Below are positions 53,532 through 63,998 of a stretch of 64,000 nucleotides of DNA, piece after piece (position 1 is the first letter of the stretch; each line of letters begins with the position of its first letter). The stretch is from Pseudobdellovibrionaceae bacterium. Lineage in GTDB: Bacteria > Bdellovibrionota > Bdellovibrionia > Bdellovibrionales > Bdellovibrionaceae. The notes under the pieces are model-generated. The model did not search any database, had not been told where the DNA came from, and saw only the letters and a list, made by a program, of their open reading frames with translations. Location of the stretch: NCBI GenBank assembly GCA_030158485.1, contig JAOASS010000019.1, positions 44,658-108,657 on the forward strand, in the 5' to 3' direction. The translations under genes and the position numbers were made by a program.

Positions 53532-54791
53532 ATGACACAAAAAATTCTTCATCAGCACACAATTCAAAATAAAGACGCCATCTGCGATTGGTACAGCAAC
53601 AAAATCAAGGACATTTCATTTCCTATCTATTCTAGCTACGATATTAGGGACTCTGGCTACAAAGTGACAAATGTCGATGCCAACATTTATCCCGCGGGAT
53701 TCAATAATATTTGTCCTGTTGATCAGGAAAATTTACCCGAATTATTTCAGAAATACTTAAAAGCTCATTACCCGCAAAATTTTAAAAAGATTCTATTGAT
53801 CACGGAAGAGCATACTCAAAATCCTTATTATTTAGACAATATTGATACAATTATGAGTGTTCTGCGCGAATCGGGCTATGAAGTTAAAGCGGCTTTTCCC
53901 AGTCATTTGGAAAATAATTTAATTCTTGAGTCTGCCAAGGGAAAAAAAGTCGAAATTTGGGGTGGAGCAATTGGCAGCGCCATTTGGCAGGAGTTTAAAC
54001 CTGATCTTGTTATCAGTAATAATGACTTTTCAATTTCTCATGAGGAGTGGGGACACCAAGTTCAAGTTCCACTTAATCCTCCACGCGAGCTGGGTTGGTA
54101 TCAAAGAAAAAAATCAAGATACTTTAAGCACTACAATCAACTAGTGGAAGAGTTTTCAAAAATTGCACAACTGGATCCATTCACAATGCGTGTTGAAACA
54201 GAAATATTTGAAAATTTTGATATTAACAGTGAAGTAAGCCGTAATGCGCTTGCAGATCAAGTCAGTGGATTTTTGAAAAGCTTAGAAAAGTCTTACGGTG
54301 AGCGTGGTATTGATCAAAAGCCATTCGTATTTGTGAAAAATAATTCTGGAACCTATGGACTTGCAGTCATCAAAGTCAGTGACCCGGAAGAAATTAAAGA
54401 GTGGAGCTATAAATCGCGAAAAAAAATGAAAGCAGCAAAAGGCGGGCGGGAAGTCGAAGAGGTCATTATCCAAGAAGGGATTCCCTCTGTCATTCAAGCT
54501 GGTGCGGCAACAGCAGAACCTGTTATTTATATGGTAGGTTGTGAGCTTGGTGGTGGATTTTTAAGGACTCACGCAGAAAAAGATCCAACGGAAAGTCTGA
54601 ACAGCCCCGGAGCTTTGTACAAAAAACTGTGCATGTCTGACTTACTGATTAAACCAGAACAATGTCCAATGGAAAACGTCTATGGTTGGACCGCAAAATT
54701 AGGACTTTTGGCGATTGGTCTTGAAGCCCAAGAAATGAAAGTTAATTTCCAGGGCTTTCTAAATGCTTCTTGCGGTGGGCGCGCGCCTTAG
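53532..54791 (+). CDS. gshA: Glutamate-cysteine ligase, proteobacterial GshA family
   Basis: Makes gamma-glutamylcysteine in the first step of glutathione synthesis. The 419-residue protein looks like the GshA family that differs from the E. coli enzyme: VTNVDANIYPAGFNNI, ILLITEEHTQNPYY, and FVKNNSGTYGLAVIKV, the last an ATP-grasp-like loop. I assign it from these motifs by memory. No gshB gene is in the window. It starts 6 bases after the lipoprotein gene ends. Confidence 0.82.
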   Translation: MTQKILHQHTIQNKDAICDWYSNKIKDISFPIYSSYDIRDSGYKVTNVDANIYPAGFNNICPVDQENLPELFQKYLKAHYPQNFKKILLITEEHTQNPYYLDNIDTIMSVLRESGYEVKAAFPSHLENNLILESAKGKKVEIWGGAIGSAIWQEFKPDLVISNNDFSISHEEWGHQVQVPLNPPRELGWYQRKKSRYFKHYNQLVEEFSKIAQLDPFTMRVETEIFENFDINSEVSRNALADQVSGFLKSLEKSYGERGIDQKPFVFVKNNSGTYGLAVIKVSDPEEIKEWSYKSRKKMKAAKGGREVEEVIIQEGIPSVIQAGAATAEPVIYMVGCELGGGFLRTHAEKDPTESLNSPGALYKKLCMSDLLIKPEQCPMENVYGWTAKLGLLAIGLEAQEMKVNFQGFLNASCGGRAP

Positions 54792-54840
54792 GTCGGGACG
54801 CACTTTTGCCTTTAAAGTTTTAGTCAACTAAACTGAATTA

Positions 54841-55530
54841 ATGAAAAGTTATATTGCAAGTGTAGCGGTGTTTATTTCAGCGATTATCCTGGGCGTGGTT
54901 TTTTTTGTGGGTACTTTTGAGCATCAGCAAAAACGTTCTACAGCGTCTCTTAAAAATCATTATGATTTAACTTGTCTCAGTGGTGAGCAGTTGTCGGCGG
55001 CTATTGTAAATCGAGTCGTGGCAGGCTTTAAAAGTGTTCGAAAAGAAGGATACTTGGGAATTCATGTTGGGCATTTTACTTATTCTGATTCTGAATCAGA
55101 CAAACAGGAATCTTGCAGTCAAAATAAAGATCGAAATATCAGCAGTGCGTTTTCATTAGCTTCAAAAAAAATGGCTTGTGAAATATATCCCAAGATAAAT
55201 TTGATATTTCTTGCCGATGGAGAATCAGTCGGCGGAAATAAAAGACAAATGGATATCGAGGCGCCTTGTGCGGTCTCAAGTGATTTGAATCATACTGAAG
55301 TGACTTGGGTTCCCTGGAAGCAATTGGCTATGGAAACTCCTTTCGAAGGAGTTTCTGAATACAGTAAACCCAGTAAAGTAACTGTTAAAACGTTTAACAT
55401 CACAGATAAATGGCCTGACAAATGGATACTCGAAAAAATTGAAATGGAAGGCGATGCGGGTAAAATATCAATTGATGCGGCTCAGATTAAAAAAGTTGCC
55501 GGTCGCGCTTTTGTTTTCGAATTTAATTAG
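54841..55530 (+). CDS. Membrane-anchored periplasmic protein of unknown function
   Basis: A 229-residue protein with an N-terminal hydrophobic segment (SYIASVAVFISAIILGVVFF), which could be a signal anchor. The rest is a predicted extracytoplasmic domain with four cysteines and no motif I recognise. It lies 49 bases after gshA and is followed by a strong hairpin; it may belong to the same transcript. Confidence 0.6.
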   Translation: MKSYIASVAVFISAIILGVVFFVGTFEHQQKRSTASLKNHYDLTCLSGEQLSAAIVNRVVAGFKSVRKEGYLGIHVGHFTYSDSESDKQESCSQNKDRNISSAFSLASKKMACEIYPKINLIFLADGESVGGNKRQMDIEAPCAVSSDLNHTEVTWVPWKQLAMETPFEGVSEYSKPSKVTVKTFNITDKWPDKWILEKIEMEGDAGKISIDAAQIKKVAGRAFVFEFN

Positions 55531-55542
55531 TCTATTTTTGAA

Positions 55543-55570
55543 TTTTCGCAGTCATTTCTGACTGCGAAAA
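55543..55570. terminator. Bidirectional intrinsic terminator between convergent genes
   Basis: A perfect 12-bp stem (TTTTCGCAGTCA with TGACTGCGAAAA) around TTTC, with A/T runs on both sides. It sits between the unknown anchor protein (plus) and pepA (minus). Confidence 0.8.
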
Positions 55571-55585
55571 ATATTTTTAATTTAC

Positions 55586-57097
55586 TTACTTAGTGCCGGA
55601 TGCGGCTTTGGCGAATTCAACAAATGTCCTAATCATGGCGCCACTCGCCCCTTTTTTAGAACAGTAGTTTAAGCGATTACCAACAGCCCAACCAGTTCCC
55701 GCGATGTCAAAATGAGCCCAGGGAATTCCTTCGCCTACAAACTGTTCTAAAAATGCAGCAGCGGTGGCTGATCCGGCCCCTTTGCCAGAGGATATATTTG
55801 ATAAGTCGGCGAAAGTGCCTTTCATATCTTGAACATGATAGTCAGTTAACGGCATTCTCCAAACCCATTCGCCAGAAACTTCTGCTGCTTTTTCAACTTT
55901 TTTACTTAATTCCGCATGCCGAGTGAAATATCCAGTGTGAGTATTGCCAAGAGCCATTACCATAGCGCCAGTCAATGTGGCCGCATCAAGAATCATTTGT
56001 GGCTTCAGTTCTGAAGCATAACTTAAAGCGTCCGCTAATATAAGTCGCCCTTCAGCGTCCGTGTTATTAACTTCAAATGTTTTCCCATTTCGAGCTGTGT
56101 GTATATCCCCAGGCTTGGTCGCAGATGGACCAGCTAAATTTTCAGTCGATGGAATTAATCCGATGACGTTGATTTTTAATTTTAATTTTGCAATTGCTAA
56201 AATAGTTCCGATGACGTTAGCTCCGCCACACATGTCGTACTTCATGTCTTCCATGCTAGCGCTGGGTTTGATGCTGATTCCGCCACAATCAAATGTAAGA
56301 CCTTTGCCAACATAAATAAGAGGCTTATCCGTTGCTTTTGCTCCTTTATATTCCATGATAATAAATCGAGGTTCTTCTGAAGAGCCCATTGAAACGCCAA
56401 GGAGGCCACCCATTTTTTCTTTTTTAATGCGCGCCTTGTTCCAAACTTGAACTTTAACGCCCGTGCCTTTGGCTGCTTGAACTGCGTTATGAGCTAAAAT
56501 TTCAGGAGTCATTAAATTTCCAGGAGTGTCACCTAGGTTTCGAGAAAAGTTCACACATGAAGCAAGTACAACACCTTCTTCAAATCCTTTTTTAACATTC
56601 TTGTCAGCTGCGTTTTGTGAACAAATATGAAAAGTGATTTCATTTTTGTTATCAGATTTTTTTGATTTAAATTGTTCAAAGCTGTAAGAAGCTAAGTGTA
56701 ATCCTTCTGTCACAGCTTTTATATAAGAAGAAGAATCTTTTAAAGAAGTTGTTATTCCATCAAAATGAAAAGCAGCTTCTGCACTTTTTAAGGACTTAAC
56801 AGCATCATAAGCCGATGCTGAAGCTTGGCGAATTTTTTCGTGATTTATATCCGAAGACTTACCAAGACCAATAACAATGACATGTCTATAGCCTTGAAAA
56901 TTCATTTCACGATAAAGGATGATTTCACAGTGTTTACCTGTAATATGCTTGTCTTGAATCGCTTCGGCTAGACTTTTATTGAGTTCTTTGTGGGTGATTT
57001 CAGCTAACTTCTCTTTTTGAGATGAAGCTTTCGAGAAAACAATCAAAGTGGGACATTTGATTTCTTGAACAGATTTTTTTATCAGGTGAGTTAACAT
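55586..57097 (-). CDS. pepA: Leucyl aminopeptidase PepA (M17)
   Basis: Hexameric two-metal aminopeptidase that trims N-terminal residues from peptides in the cytosol. The 503-residue protein carries the metal and catalytic motifs VGKGLTFDCGGISIKPS (Lys and Asp) and NTDAEGRLILADALSY (Asp, Glu, Arg). GHT and GPSATKPGDI are conserved in the family. The first 170 residues form the less conserved N-terminal domain. In some bacteria PepA also binds DNA; nothing here shows that. Confidence 0.95.
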   Translation of the reverse strand: MLTHLIKKSVQEIKCPTLIVFSKASSQKEKLAEITHKELNKSLAEAIQDKHITGKHCEIILYREMNFQGYRHVIVIGLGKSSDINHEKIRQASASAYDAVKSLKSAEAAFHFDGITTSLKDSSSYIKAVTEGLHLASYSFEQFKSKKSDNKNEITFHICSQNAADKNVKKGFEEGVVLASCVNFSRNLGDTPGNLMTPEILAHNAVQAAKGTGVKVQVWNKARIKKEKMGGLLGVSMGSSEEPRFIIMEYKGAKATDKPLIYVGKGLTFDCGGISIKPSASMEDMKYDMCGGANVIGTILAIAKLKLKINVIGLIPSTENLAGPSATKPGDIHTARNGKTFEVNNTDAEGRLILADALSYASELKPQMILDAATLTGAMVMALGNTHTGYFTRHAELSKKVEKAAEVSGEWVWRMPLTDYHVQDMKGTFADLSNISSGKGAGSATAAAFLEQFVGEGIPWAHFDIAGTGWAVGNRLNYCSKKGASGAMIRTFVEFAKAASGTK

Positions 57098-57243
57098 TAA
57101 ATCCTCTTTTATAAAACGATGTAAGCTATCAATAAGACCTAGAAATCAGGAATAACATAGATCTAGGTCCAAGCAAGGGAATTTTTAAAGTCAAAAGACC
57201 CAGAGACCGATAGATTGAAAAGAACTAACTAGGAGTTACAGCC

Positions 57244-57849
57244 GTGTCAGCACTCATTCCGTACGTCATCGAACAGACATCTAAAGGCGAACGATCTTAC
57301 GACATCTATTCAAGATTACTAAAAGATCGAATCATCATTCTTGGCACAGCGGTCACGGATGATGTTGCGAATGCAATTATTGCCCAAATTCTTTTTTTAG
57401 AAAGTGATAGCCCAGAAAAAGATATTCACTTTTATATCAATTCACCTGGTGGCAGCGTTGCTGCGGGTTTAGCAATTTACGATATGATGCAATTTGTGAA
57501 ATGTGATTGTGCGACGTTCTGCATGGGAACAGCCGCCAGCATGGGCTCTTTACTTCTTCAAGCGGGAACTAAAGGCAAACGATACAGCATGCCAAACACC
57601 CGCATCATGATTCACCAGCCACATCTCGGCGGTGGCGGGTTAGGTGGCCAGGTTACAGATATCGAAATTCATGCAAAAGAGCTCGTGAAGACAAAGGAAA
57701 AGCTTGTTAAGATTTACGAGAAACACACAGGACTTGGTTATGATATCCTGTACAACAAAATGGAAAGAGACTACTTTATGAGCGCCGAAGAAGCGAAGTC
57801 TTTGGGGCTGGTTGATCATATTGTTCCATCTCGAAAAGTATCAACATAG
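57244..57849 (+). CDS. clpP: ATP-dependent Clp protease proteolytic subunit
   Basis: Serine peptidase that forms the degradation chamber of ClpXP. The 201-residue protein has the triad Ser99 (TAASMGS), His124 (MIHQPH) and Asp176 (ERDYFM). It begins with GTG at 57244 after AGGAG. The N-terminus lacks a long propeptide. It lies 57 bases ahead of clpX on the same strand. Confidence 0.97.
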   Translation: MSALIPYVIEQTSKGERSYDIYSRLLKDRIIILGTAVTDDVANAIIAQILFLESDSPEKDIHFYINSPGGSVAAGLAIYDMMQFVKCDCATFCMGTAASMGSLLLQAGTKGKRYSMPNTRIMIHQPHLGGGGLGGQVTDIEIHAKELVKTKEKLVKIYEKHTGLGYDILYNKMERDYFMSAEEAKSLGLVDHIVPSRKVST

Positions 57850-57906
57850 TCAAATGTGTCAACAATTGGTATCAGCAAGTAGCACAAGCAGAAGGATAAT
57901 AAATAG

Positions 57907-59199
57907 ATGAGCACGTTGAATAGTAATCTTAAATGTAGTTTTTGCGGAAAAAGTCAAAAAGAAGTTAAAAAACTAATAGCGGGACCTGGCGTCTATATAT
58001 GTGATGAGTGCATTGATCTTTGTACAGATATTATTGTCGAAGAAAAAGAAAAAGAAGTTTCAGTCAAAGGTAATTTAAAAGTTCCTCGGCCAGCGGAAAT
58101 TAAAGCTCATTTGGACGAATACGTGATCGGCCAAACAGATGCAAAAAAAGCTTTGGCGGTGGCAGTTCATAATCATTACAAGCGTGTGAATGCTTCCGGT
58201 GGTAAGAAAAATCAAGAAGTCGAACTTCAAAAATCAAATATTTTACTAATTGGACCAACGGGTTCAGGTAAAACATTATTGGCTCAAACAATTGCAAAAA
58301 TCTTGAATGTTCCATTTGCAATGGCAGATGCGACAACGCTGACTGAAGCCGGCTACGTTGGTGAAGACGTGGAAAATGTTGTTCTGAATCTTTTGCAGGC
58401 TGCAGATTGGGATGTTGAAAAAGCTCAAAAAGGCGTGATTTATATTGATGAGATCGATAAGATTTCTCGTAAGTCTGAAAATCCATCTATCACACGGGAC
58501 GTAAGTGGTGAAGGTGTTCAGCAAGCTTTGCTTAAAATTTTAGAAGGAACGGTTGCGAATTTGCCCCCAAAAGGTGGGCGTAAACATCCTCAACAAGAAT
58601 TTATCCAAGTGGACACAAGTAATATTCTTTTTATTGTGGGCGGAGCTTTCGTTGGTCTGGATAAGCAAATTGAAAGTCGGACTTTAAATAAGTCGTTGGG
58701 AATTGGTGCGGATATTAAAACGCAAAAAGAAAAAAATGCGATGCCTGATAGCAATATGCTCAGGAAACTTGAACCTGATGACTTGGTCAAATTTGGATTA
58801 ATACCAGAATTTATCGGTCGTTTGCCAACACTTGCTGTTTTAGATCCTTTGGATGAAGCGGCTTTAATTGATATTTTAGTTCGCCCTAAAAATGCAATCA
58901 CAAAGCAGTATCAGAAACTTTTTGGGTTTGAGGGTGTTGAATTAAAATTTACGGAAAAAGCATTAAAAGCAATTGCTGAAACCGCTATCAAGCGCAAAAC
59001 AGGGGCAAGGGGCTTAAGAGGAGTCATTGAAACTTCAATGCTTGATATTATGTTTGATATTCCATCGAAAACGAATATCAAAGAAGTTGTGATCGACGAA
59101 AATGTGATCTTGCAAAAAGGGCAGCCCGTTCTAATTTACAAGACTGAATCTGAAGCGGCAGCAAGCCGGCAATCGAGTGATCCCGCTGAGAGTGCGTAA
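57907..59199 (+). CDS. clpX: ATP-dependent Clp protease ATP-binding subunit ClpX
   Basis: Unfoldase that feeds substrates to ClpP. The 430-residue protein has an N-terminal zinc-binding domain (Cys10, 13, 32 and 35 in CSFCGKSQ and ICDECID), Walker A GPTGSGKT near residue 116, Walker [11 protein letters not shown], and the C-terminal sensor-2 arginine region ([10 protein letters not shown]). The loop IGQTD occurs before the AAA module. ATG 57907 follows AAGGAT. An AAGCCTC/GAGGCTT hairpin follows the gene at 59249-59282. Confidence 0.97.
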   Translation: MSTLNSNLKCSFCGKSQKEVKKLIAGPGVYICDECIDLCTDIIVEEKEKEVSVKGNLKVPRPAEIKAHLDEYVIGQTDAKKALAVAVHNHYKRVNASGGKKNQEVELQKSNILLIGPTGSGKTLLAQTIAKILNVPFAMADATTLTEAGYVGEDVENVVLNLLQAADWDVEKAQKGVIYIDEIDKISRKSENPSITRDVSGEGVQQALLKILEGTVANLPPKGGRKHPQQEFIQVDTSNILFIVGGAFVGLDKQIESRTLNKSLGIGADIKTQKEKNAMPDSNMLRKLEPDDLVKFGLIPEFIGRLPTLAVLDPLDEAALIDILVRPKNAITKQYQKLFGFEGVELKFTEKALKAIAETAIKRKTGARGLRGVIETSMLDIMFDIPSKTNIKEVVIDENVILQKGQPVLIYKTESEAAASRQSSDPAESA

Positions 59200-59515
59200 T
59201 CAGCCCGAAATTTAGGCATAAGATATTTTATTTTTTTATTAACCGATGAAGCCTCGACTAGGAAATGATCCAAATGAGGCTTAATCACAATCATCATAAG
59301 CTCGACTTCTTCTTTTTACTAAACCTGTGTGTTTTCAGCCTTATCGACTCACTTCTGCAACGGTACATAATTAATTCTTATAGCGATTTTATGTCACTTG
59401 TTTGGGGTCCAGTTTCAAAACGGTACTTTTTCCTTTTCTCTCTGACAAGATAGTCCCTATACTGAGATCACGTAGGTTTACATTGTTAAACCTCGAATCC
59501 ACTGAGGGAGGCTTC
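59200..59515. other. 316-base gap between clpX and lon
   Basis: It contains no convincing gene. The hairpin AAGCCTC/GAGGCTT (59249-59282) may be the clpX terminator, but its T run is weak. TATACT at 59458-59463 is a possible lon -10 box, without a clear -35. A GGGAGG ribosome binding site at 59506-59511 is followed by the lon ATG. No CIRCE-type inverted repeat was seen. Confidence 0.5.
59458..59463 (+). promoter_or_regulatory. Possible -10 box of lon
   Basis: TATACT lies 53 bases ahead of the ATG. The -35 is poor by eye, so the call rests on one hexamer and position. Confidence 0.25.
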
Positions 59516-61984
59516 ATGAGTGATACAAAAGGAAGTGATACAAAAGGGCAGCAATTACCTTTACTGCCTTTAAGAGACTTGATTATTTTTCCACATATGA
59601 TGATGCCATTATTTGTCGGACGTGAAAAATCAATCAACGCGCTCGAAGAAGCCATGAGTAAGCAAACTGATATCGTTTTGGCAGCACAAAAAGATGCAAA
59701 GACAAATAATCCAGAACCTAAAGATATTTATACAGTGGGAACAATCGGAACAATTATTCAGTTATTGCGCTTACCCGATGGTACTGTGAAAGTTCTTGTT
59801 GAGGGTAAGCGTCGAGTCAGAATTAAAAGTTTCATTAACAATGATTCTTTTTTCTCCGTGCAAATTGATGAAATTCCTGAAGATGTGGATAACATTGTTG
59901 AGGCACAGGCCCTTATTCGTTCGGTAAAAAATACTTTTGAAACTTATGTGAAATTGAACAAAAGAATTCCACCTGAAATCTTGATGCGAGTGTCATCAAT
60001 TGATAATCCGGGTGAATTGGCTGACATTATTGTGGCCCAATTAAACTTGAAATTAGAAGAAAAACAAAAAGTATTAGAAATTTTGGATCCGGCTAAGCGC
60101 CTTGAGCATTTATTGAACACAATGACAGGTGAAATCGAGATTCTTGAAGTTGAAAAGAAAATTAGAACACGTGTTAAAAAGCAAATGGAGCGCTCACAAA
60201 AAGAATATTATTTGAATGAGCAGATGCAGGCGATTCAGAAAGAATTAGGCGAAAAAGACGATTATCAAGCCGAGCTTCAAGACCTCGAGACTAAAGCGAA
60301 AGCTAAAAAATTATCAAAAGAAGCTTTCGAAAAAACGATGAAAGAAATTAAGAAACTTAAAATGATGTCACCGATGTCTGCGGAAGCAACTGTTGTTCGC
60401 AATTACATTGACTGGGTTTTGAGTCTTCCTTGGCAAGATTATTCTGCTGAAAAGCATGATATTAAACGGGCTCAAAAGGTTTTAGATGATGATCATTGGG
60501 GTTTAGAAAAAGTAAAAGAAAGAATCTTAGAATACTTAGCTGTTTTACAAATTTCGAACACAATGAAGGGCCCAATTCTTTGTCTTGTTGGACCTCCGGG
60601 CGTTGGAAAAACTTCTTTGGCAAGATCAATTGCGACTTCACTCAATCGAAGTTTTGCTCGAATTTCATTGGGGGGCGTGCGTGATGAGGCAGAAATTCGC
60701 GGCCATCGAAAAACATATGTGGGTGCTATGCCGGGCAAAATTCTACAAGCTTTAAGGAAAGTTGATAAAGGAAATCCAGTTGTACTTCTTGATGAAATTG
60801 ACAAAATGGCGAATGATTTCAGGGGTGATCCTTCTGCGGCTATGCTTGAAGTTTTAGATCCGGAACAAAATCATAACTTTCAGGATCATTATTTAGAATT
60901 AGATTATGATCTTTCTAAAGTGATGTTCATTGCTACTGCGAATTCGCTGCATACAGTTCCAAGGCCTTTATTGGATCGAATGGAAATTATTTCTTTGGAA
61001 GGCTATATCGAGCAAGAGAAATTCCATATCGCAAAAAACTACTTAGTTCCGAAACAAATCGAAAATCACGGTTTAAAAGAGTACAAAGTGACGATTCCTG
61101 AAGCCACAATCAGAAACGTCATCCGTTTTTACACAAGAGAAGCGGGTGTGCGAAACTTAGAAAGACAATTAGCGAATATTTGTCGAAAAATGGCTAAAGA
61201 AATTGTTATGGAGCAAGCCGTTGCCGATATGAAGGGTGCTAAAAAAGCCAAAAAGAAAGAAACTGCAAAGTCTCATGTGGTGACACCTAAAAAATTAGTT
61301 GAATTGTTAGGGCCTGAAAAATTTAAGTTCGGCAAAATTGAAGAGAAGAATGAAATTGGTCTGACAAATGGGATGGCTTGGACGGAAGTGGGCGGAGACC
61401 TGCTTTCTGTTGAAGCAACAGTTGTTCCTGGTAAGGGAAAATTTACCGTTACGGGACAACTTGGTGATGTGATGAAAGAGTCTTGTACGGCGGCCCTTTC
61501 TTACGTCAGATCTCGTGGCCCATTGTTTGGTTTGGATAAAGAATATTTCGCGAACATTGATGTTCATATCCATTTACCAGAAGGCGCAGTTCCTAAAGAC
61601 GGTCCTTCTGCGGGCATTGCGCTGACAACTTCGATTGTTTCTGCAATCACAAAGATTCCAGTTAAGCGCACTGTTGCAATGACGGGTGAGATTTCGTTAC
61701 GAGGTCGTGTTATGCCGATTGGTGGCTTAAAAGAAAAGATCTTAGCGGCACATCGGGGTGGAATTAAAATGATTATATGTCCCAAAGAAAATGACAAAGA
61801 TTTGAAGGATATTCCAAAAGAAGTGATGAAAGAGCTCAAAGTGATTTTAGTGGACCATGTTGATCAAGTTTTAATCAATGCTTTGGATATTAAGTCTCCA
61901 AAAGATTTGTTTAAAAACATGAAAGCTCGTGAAGCTGGAATTATTGCTCAATATGAAGGCCAAGTTCTTCATACAACTCACTAA
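59516..61984 (+). CDS. lon: ATP-dependent Lon protease
   Basis: Degrades misfolded and short-lived proteins in the cytosol. The ATG at 59516 (MSDTKG) is chosen because GGGAGG precedes it; the open frame back to 59402 has none. The 822-residue protein has an N-terminal substrate domain ([20 protein letters not shown]), coiled coils, an AAA module with Walker [10 protein letters not shown] and Walker [11 protein letters not shown], and a protease domain with catalytic Ser in DGPSAGIA and Lys in [10 protein letters not shown]. The first residues repeat: [11 protein letters not shown] terminator follows. Confidence 0.97.
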   Translation: MSDTKGSDTKGQQLPLLPLRDLIIFPHMMMPLFVGREKSINALEEAMSKQTDIVLAAQKDAKTNNPEPKDIYTVGTIGTIIQLLRLPDGTVKVLVEGKRRVRIKSFINNDSFFSVQIDEIPEDVDNIVEAQALIRSVKNTFETYVKLNKRIPPEILMRVSSIDNPGELADIIVAQLNLKLEEKQKVLEILDPAKRLEHLLNTMTGEIEILEVEKKIRTRVKKQMERSQKEYYLNEQMQAIQKELGEKDDYQAELQDLETKAKAKKLSKEAFEKTMKEIKKLKMMSPMSAEATVVRNYIDWVLSLPWQDYSAEKHDIKRAQKVLDDDHWGLEKVKERILEYLAVLQISNTMKGPILCLVGPPGVGKTSLARSIATSLNRSFARISLGGVRDEAEIRGHRKTYVGAMPGKILQALRKVDKGNPVVLLDEIDKMANDFRGDPSAAMLEVLDPEQNHNFQDHYLELDYDLSKVMFIATANSLHTVPRPLLDRMEIISLEGYIEQEKFHIAKNYLVPKQIENHGLKEYKVTIPEATIRNVIRFYTREAGVRNLERQLANICRKMAKEIVMEQAVADMKGAKKAKKKETAKSHVVTPKKLVELLGPEKFKFGKIEEKNEIGLTNGMAWTEVGGDLLSVEATVVPGKGKFTVTGQLGDVMKESCTAALSYVRSRGPLFGLDKEYFANIDVHIHLPEGAVPKDGPSAGIALTTSIVSAITKIPVKRTVAMTGEISLRGRVMPIGGLKEKILAAHRGGIKMIICPKENDKDLKDIPKEVMKELKVILVDHVDQVLINALDIKSPKDLFKNMKAREAGIIAQYEGQVLHTTH

Positions 61985-62002
61985 TTTAGAATAACCTAAA
62001 GC

Positions 62003-62044
62003 AAAACAAAGCGCTTGGTTGGATCAACCAGGCGCTTTGTTTTT
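62003..62044 (+). terminator. Intrinsic terminator of lon
   Basis: A long hairpin (AAAACAAAGCGC with GCGCTTTGTTTT, with a further TGGTT/AACCA stem inside) ends in T residues, 19 bases past the lon stop codon. Confidence 0.85.
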
Positions 62045-62212
62045 GTGAAACATCACAAAACATGCTCAAAAACAAAGCAAAATGACAAGTTGTTTAAATC
62101 AATGCGCTCCGACTTTTAGAGCCTCATTTAGCTTTCTGATTGACCACTAAAACAGATTCTGACATTTTCTGGCCCTTCTTGACAGTACATGAAATGAGAG
62201 GGCGATCTTTAA

Positions 62213-63313
62213 ATGACACCTAATACCCTTTTAGAATTAGGCCGACTCTATTGCGAACGTGGAGATTTGAAGCAAGCAGAACCAAAGTTGGTCGAAGCTT
62301 CGGGTTTATTTTTTGCTTTGAAAGATTTTGATAATTTTTTAGAAGCACAAAATTTACTTTTAAGAATTTTTGCTGAACGTGAACAATTCGACAAAATTCA
62401 AGAAACAAAAGAAAAGCTCCAAGATCTTGTTTTAAAAGAAGGATTCGAACTTTCGTCTAAAACATTTTACACATTGGGGCTGGCGGCTCACTACCGTAAT
62501 CAAGCCGAACTTTCTTTAGACTACGGACAAAAAGCATTATCGCTGGCGCTGGCTCAAGATAATAAAAAAGATATTTGCTACGCTATCTTTTTGATTGCAA
62601 ACACTTACACTCTTGAACCCATCAACCGTCATCAAGATGCATTGAAAGAAATCTACAACCTTCAAGTTTTTTTTCAGGTTCTTGATATTCCTGATTTAAA
62701 AGCAGCTACTTACATGCTCAATGCACGAATTCTTTGCATCTTAAAAAAATACGATGAGGCCATAGATGTGGCATGGAAAGCGTATGACTTGCTGAAAGTG
62801 ACTAAGAACAGTTCAACATCTCTTAGCTTACTAGGTTTGCTGGGTTGGATTTATTCAGAAGCGGGCGATAAAGAAATGGCTCGCTTCTATGTTGGTTTAT
62901 TGATGCGCAGTGTGGACCCACAGAATTTTGTTCGTACGGCCAAAATGGGTAAGCAGCTTTCTGAAAAAATGGGAGCCGAAACACAATCTCAGTTTGATTT
63001 AATTTTCGATGAAGCTCAGAACGCTATTATTGAAAAAAAGTTAGGTAAAGTTGATTTCAAGAATCAGTTTATCCTTCTTGATTTGCTCAAGCTTTTTGTT
63101 CAAAACCCAGGTGCAGTTTTTTCTAAAGAGTACTTAGTTGAAAACGTTTGGAAGCAACCTTACGATCCAAGTGTACATGATAATAAAATATACGTGACGA
63201 TTAAGCGACTTAGAAAAATGATTGAACCTGATTATGAAAAACCGAAATATATTTTTAGAGCTAAAAACGGTTACTTTATGAATAAATCAGCTCGCGTGTT
63301 GATGGAACAGTAG
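62213..63313 (+). CDS. TPR protein with C-terminal winged-helix DNA-binding domain
   Basis: The 366-residue protein starts with helical repeats that look like TPRs (LLELGRLYCERGDLKQAEPK, and LAAHYRNQAELSLDYGQKAL). The last 80 residues or so form an OmpR/PhoB-type winged helix: FSKEYLVENVW, NKIYVTIKRLRKMIEP, and YIFRAKNGYFMN. The arrangement of sensor and DNA-binding domain is reversed compared with response regulators and no receiver domain is present. It is 229 bases after lon. Regulon unknown. Confidence 0.78.
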   Translation: MTPNTLLELGRLYCERGDLKQAEPKLVEASGLFFALKDFDNFLEAQNLLLRIFAEREQFDKIQETKEKLQDLVLKEGFELSSKTFYTLGLAAHYRNQAELSLDYGQKALSLALAQDNKKDICYAIFLIANTYTLEPINRHQDALKEIYNLQVFFQVLDIPDLKAATYMLNARILCILKKYDEAIDVAWKAYDLLKVTKNSSTSLSLLGLLGWIYSEAGDKEMARFYVGLLMRSVDPQNFVRTAKMGKQLSEKMGAETQSQFDLIFDEAQNAIIEKKLGKVDFKNQFILLDLLKLFVQNPGAVFSKEYLVENVWKQPYDPSVHDNKIYVTIKRLRKMIEPDYEKPKYIFRAKNGYFMNKSARVLMEQ

Positions 63314-63326
63314 GAGATTTGAGCTT

Positions 63327-63872
63327 ATGAAAATGAAGAATTTAATTGGTATTTTAATTGTTTTATTTATGAGTTCTCAGACATGGGGCACCGTCGCAGA
63401 AGCTGCAGAAAAATCACCCAATAACTGGGTGCCATTTCCTTGGGCTCAGGAACTACCTTTTACATGGTCTACGGCACAAGGTGTGTGGACTGTTGGCACT
63501 GGGATTGGGCCAGTGAATAGTTATTTCTATATTAGGGTTACAAAAGATCGGCTCAATAAAACAATCAAGTTTTTATCTATCACCGAAAAAGAAGCAGCAA
63601 CGTGTTCGGTTGTGGCGACAGGCTTTGGCACAGAAGAAAACAACAGTCGAATCGTGGCCGAGATGAAATATGTCGATGATGCTCGGGCTCGGTACCGCAT
63701 GATGCTTCGCTTGTATGATCCCAAAGGGGTTCCTCAGGGGCATGGTGTCCAGCCGTTTAAAGGCAAGGTCATGGTTTTAACGATCATGCCTCAAACTTCG
63801 AACAAGGTTTATAATTATCCGATGACCAAGATCTCCGACCGTACAGAGTATCCTTGCAAACCGGTAAAATAA
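63327..63872 (+). CDS. Small secreted protein of unknown function
   Basis: The 181-residue product has a signal peptide (MKMKNLIGILIVLFMSSQTW, then GTVAEA). The mature protein is rich in aromatic and beta-strand residues (WVPFPWAQELPFTWSTAQGV, YFYIRVTKDRL) and has two cysteines. I do not recognise it. It starts 13 bases after the regulator upstream and may be its co-expressed partner. Confidence 0.6.
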   Translation: MKMKNLIGILIVLFMSSQTWGTVAEAAEKSPNNWVPFPWAQELPFTWSTAQGVWTVGTGIGPVNSYFYIRVTKDRLNKTIKFLSITEKEAATCSVVATGFGTEENNSRIVAEMKYVDDARARYRMMLRLYDPKGVPQGHGVQPFKGKVMVLTIMPQTSNKVYNYPMTKISDRTEYPCKPVK

Positions 63873-63888
63873 TTGTTGCCATCCACCA

Positions 63889-63915
63889 GCCGACGATTTA
63901 AAACGTCGGCTTCTT
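63889..63915 (+). terminator. Weak terminator after the last secreted-protein gene
   Basis: Stem GCCGACG with CGTCGGC around ATTTAAAA, followed by TTCTT. The T run is poor. It stands ahead of the tRNA gene. Confidence 0.45.
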
Positions 63916-63922
63916 ACCAAAC

Positions 63923-63998
63923 AGGGAGTTAGCTCAGTTGGTAGAGCGCCACCCTTACAAGGTGGATGTCGCAGGTTCGAATCCTGTACTCCCTACCA
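63923..63998 (+). tRNA. tRNA-Val (anticodon TAC)
   Basis: A 76-base cloverleaf with encoded CCA. Acceptor AGGGAGT pairs with ACTCCCT; the anticodon stem CCACC/GGTGG holds the loop CTTACAA with anticodon TAC at 63956-63958; the T loop is TTCGAAT. All helices pair, with one G-T in the T stem. Confidence 0.96.

Noticed and set aside
58100..58486. 128-codon open frame on the minus strand opposite clpX
   Set aside because: It lies fully within conserved clpX and has no start signal or recognisable motif.
59265..59453. 62-codon open frame between clpX and lon
   Set aside because: No ribosome binding site, hydrophobic but without a sensible topology, and it spans the likely lon control region.
59402..59515. 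Longer lon start
   Set aside because: GGGAGG lies before the ATG at 59516, and the extension lacks family similarity and a ribosome binding site.
63923..63998. tRNA-Val as an integration site of a mobile element
   Set aside because: No integrase, direct repeat of the tRNA end, or composition change is visible before the window ends.
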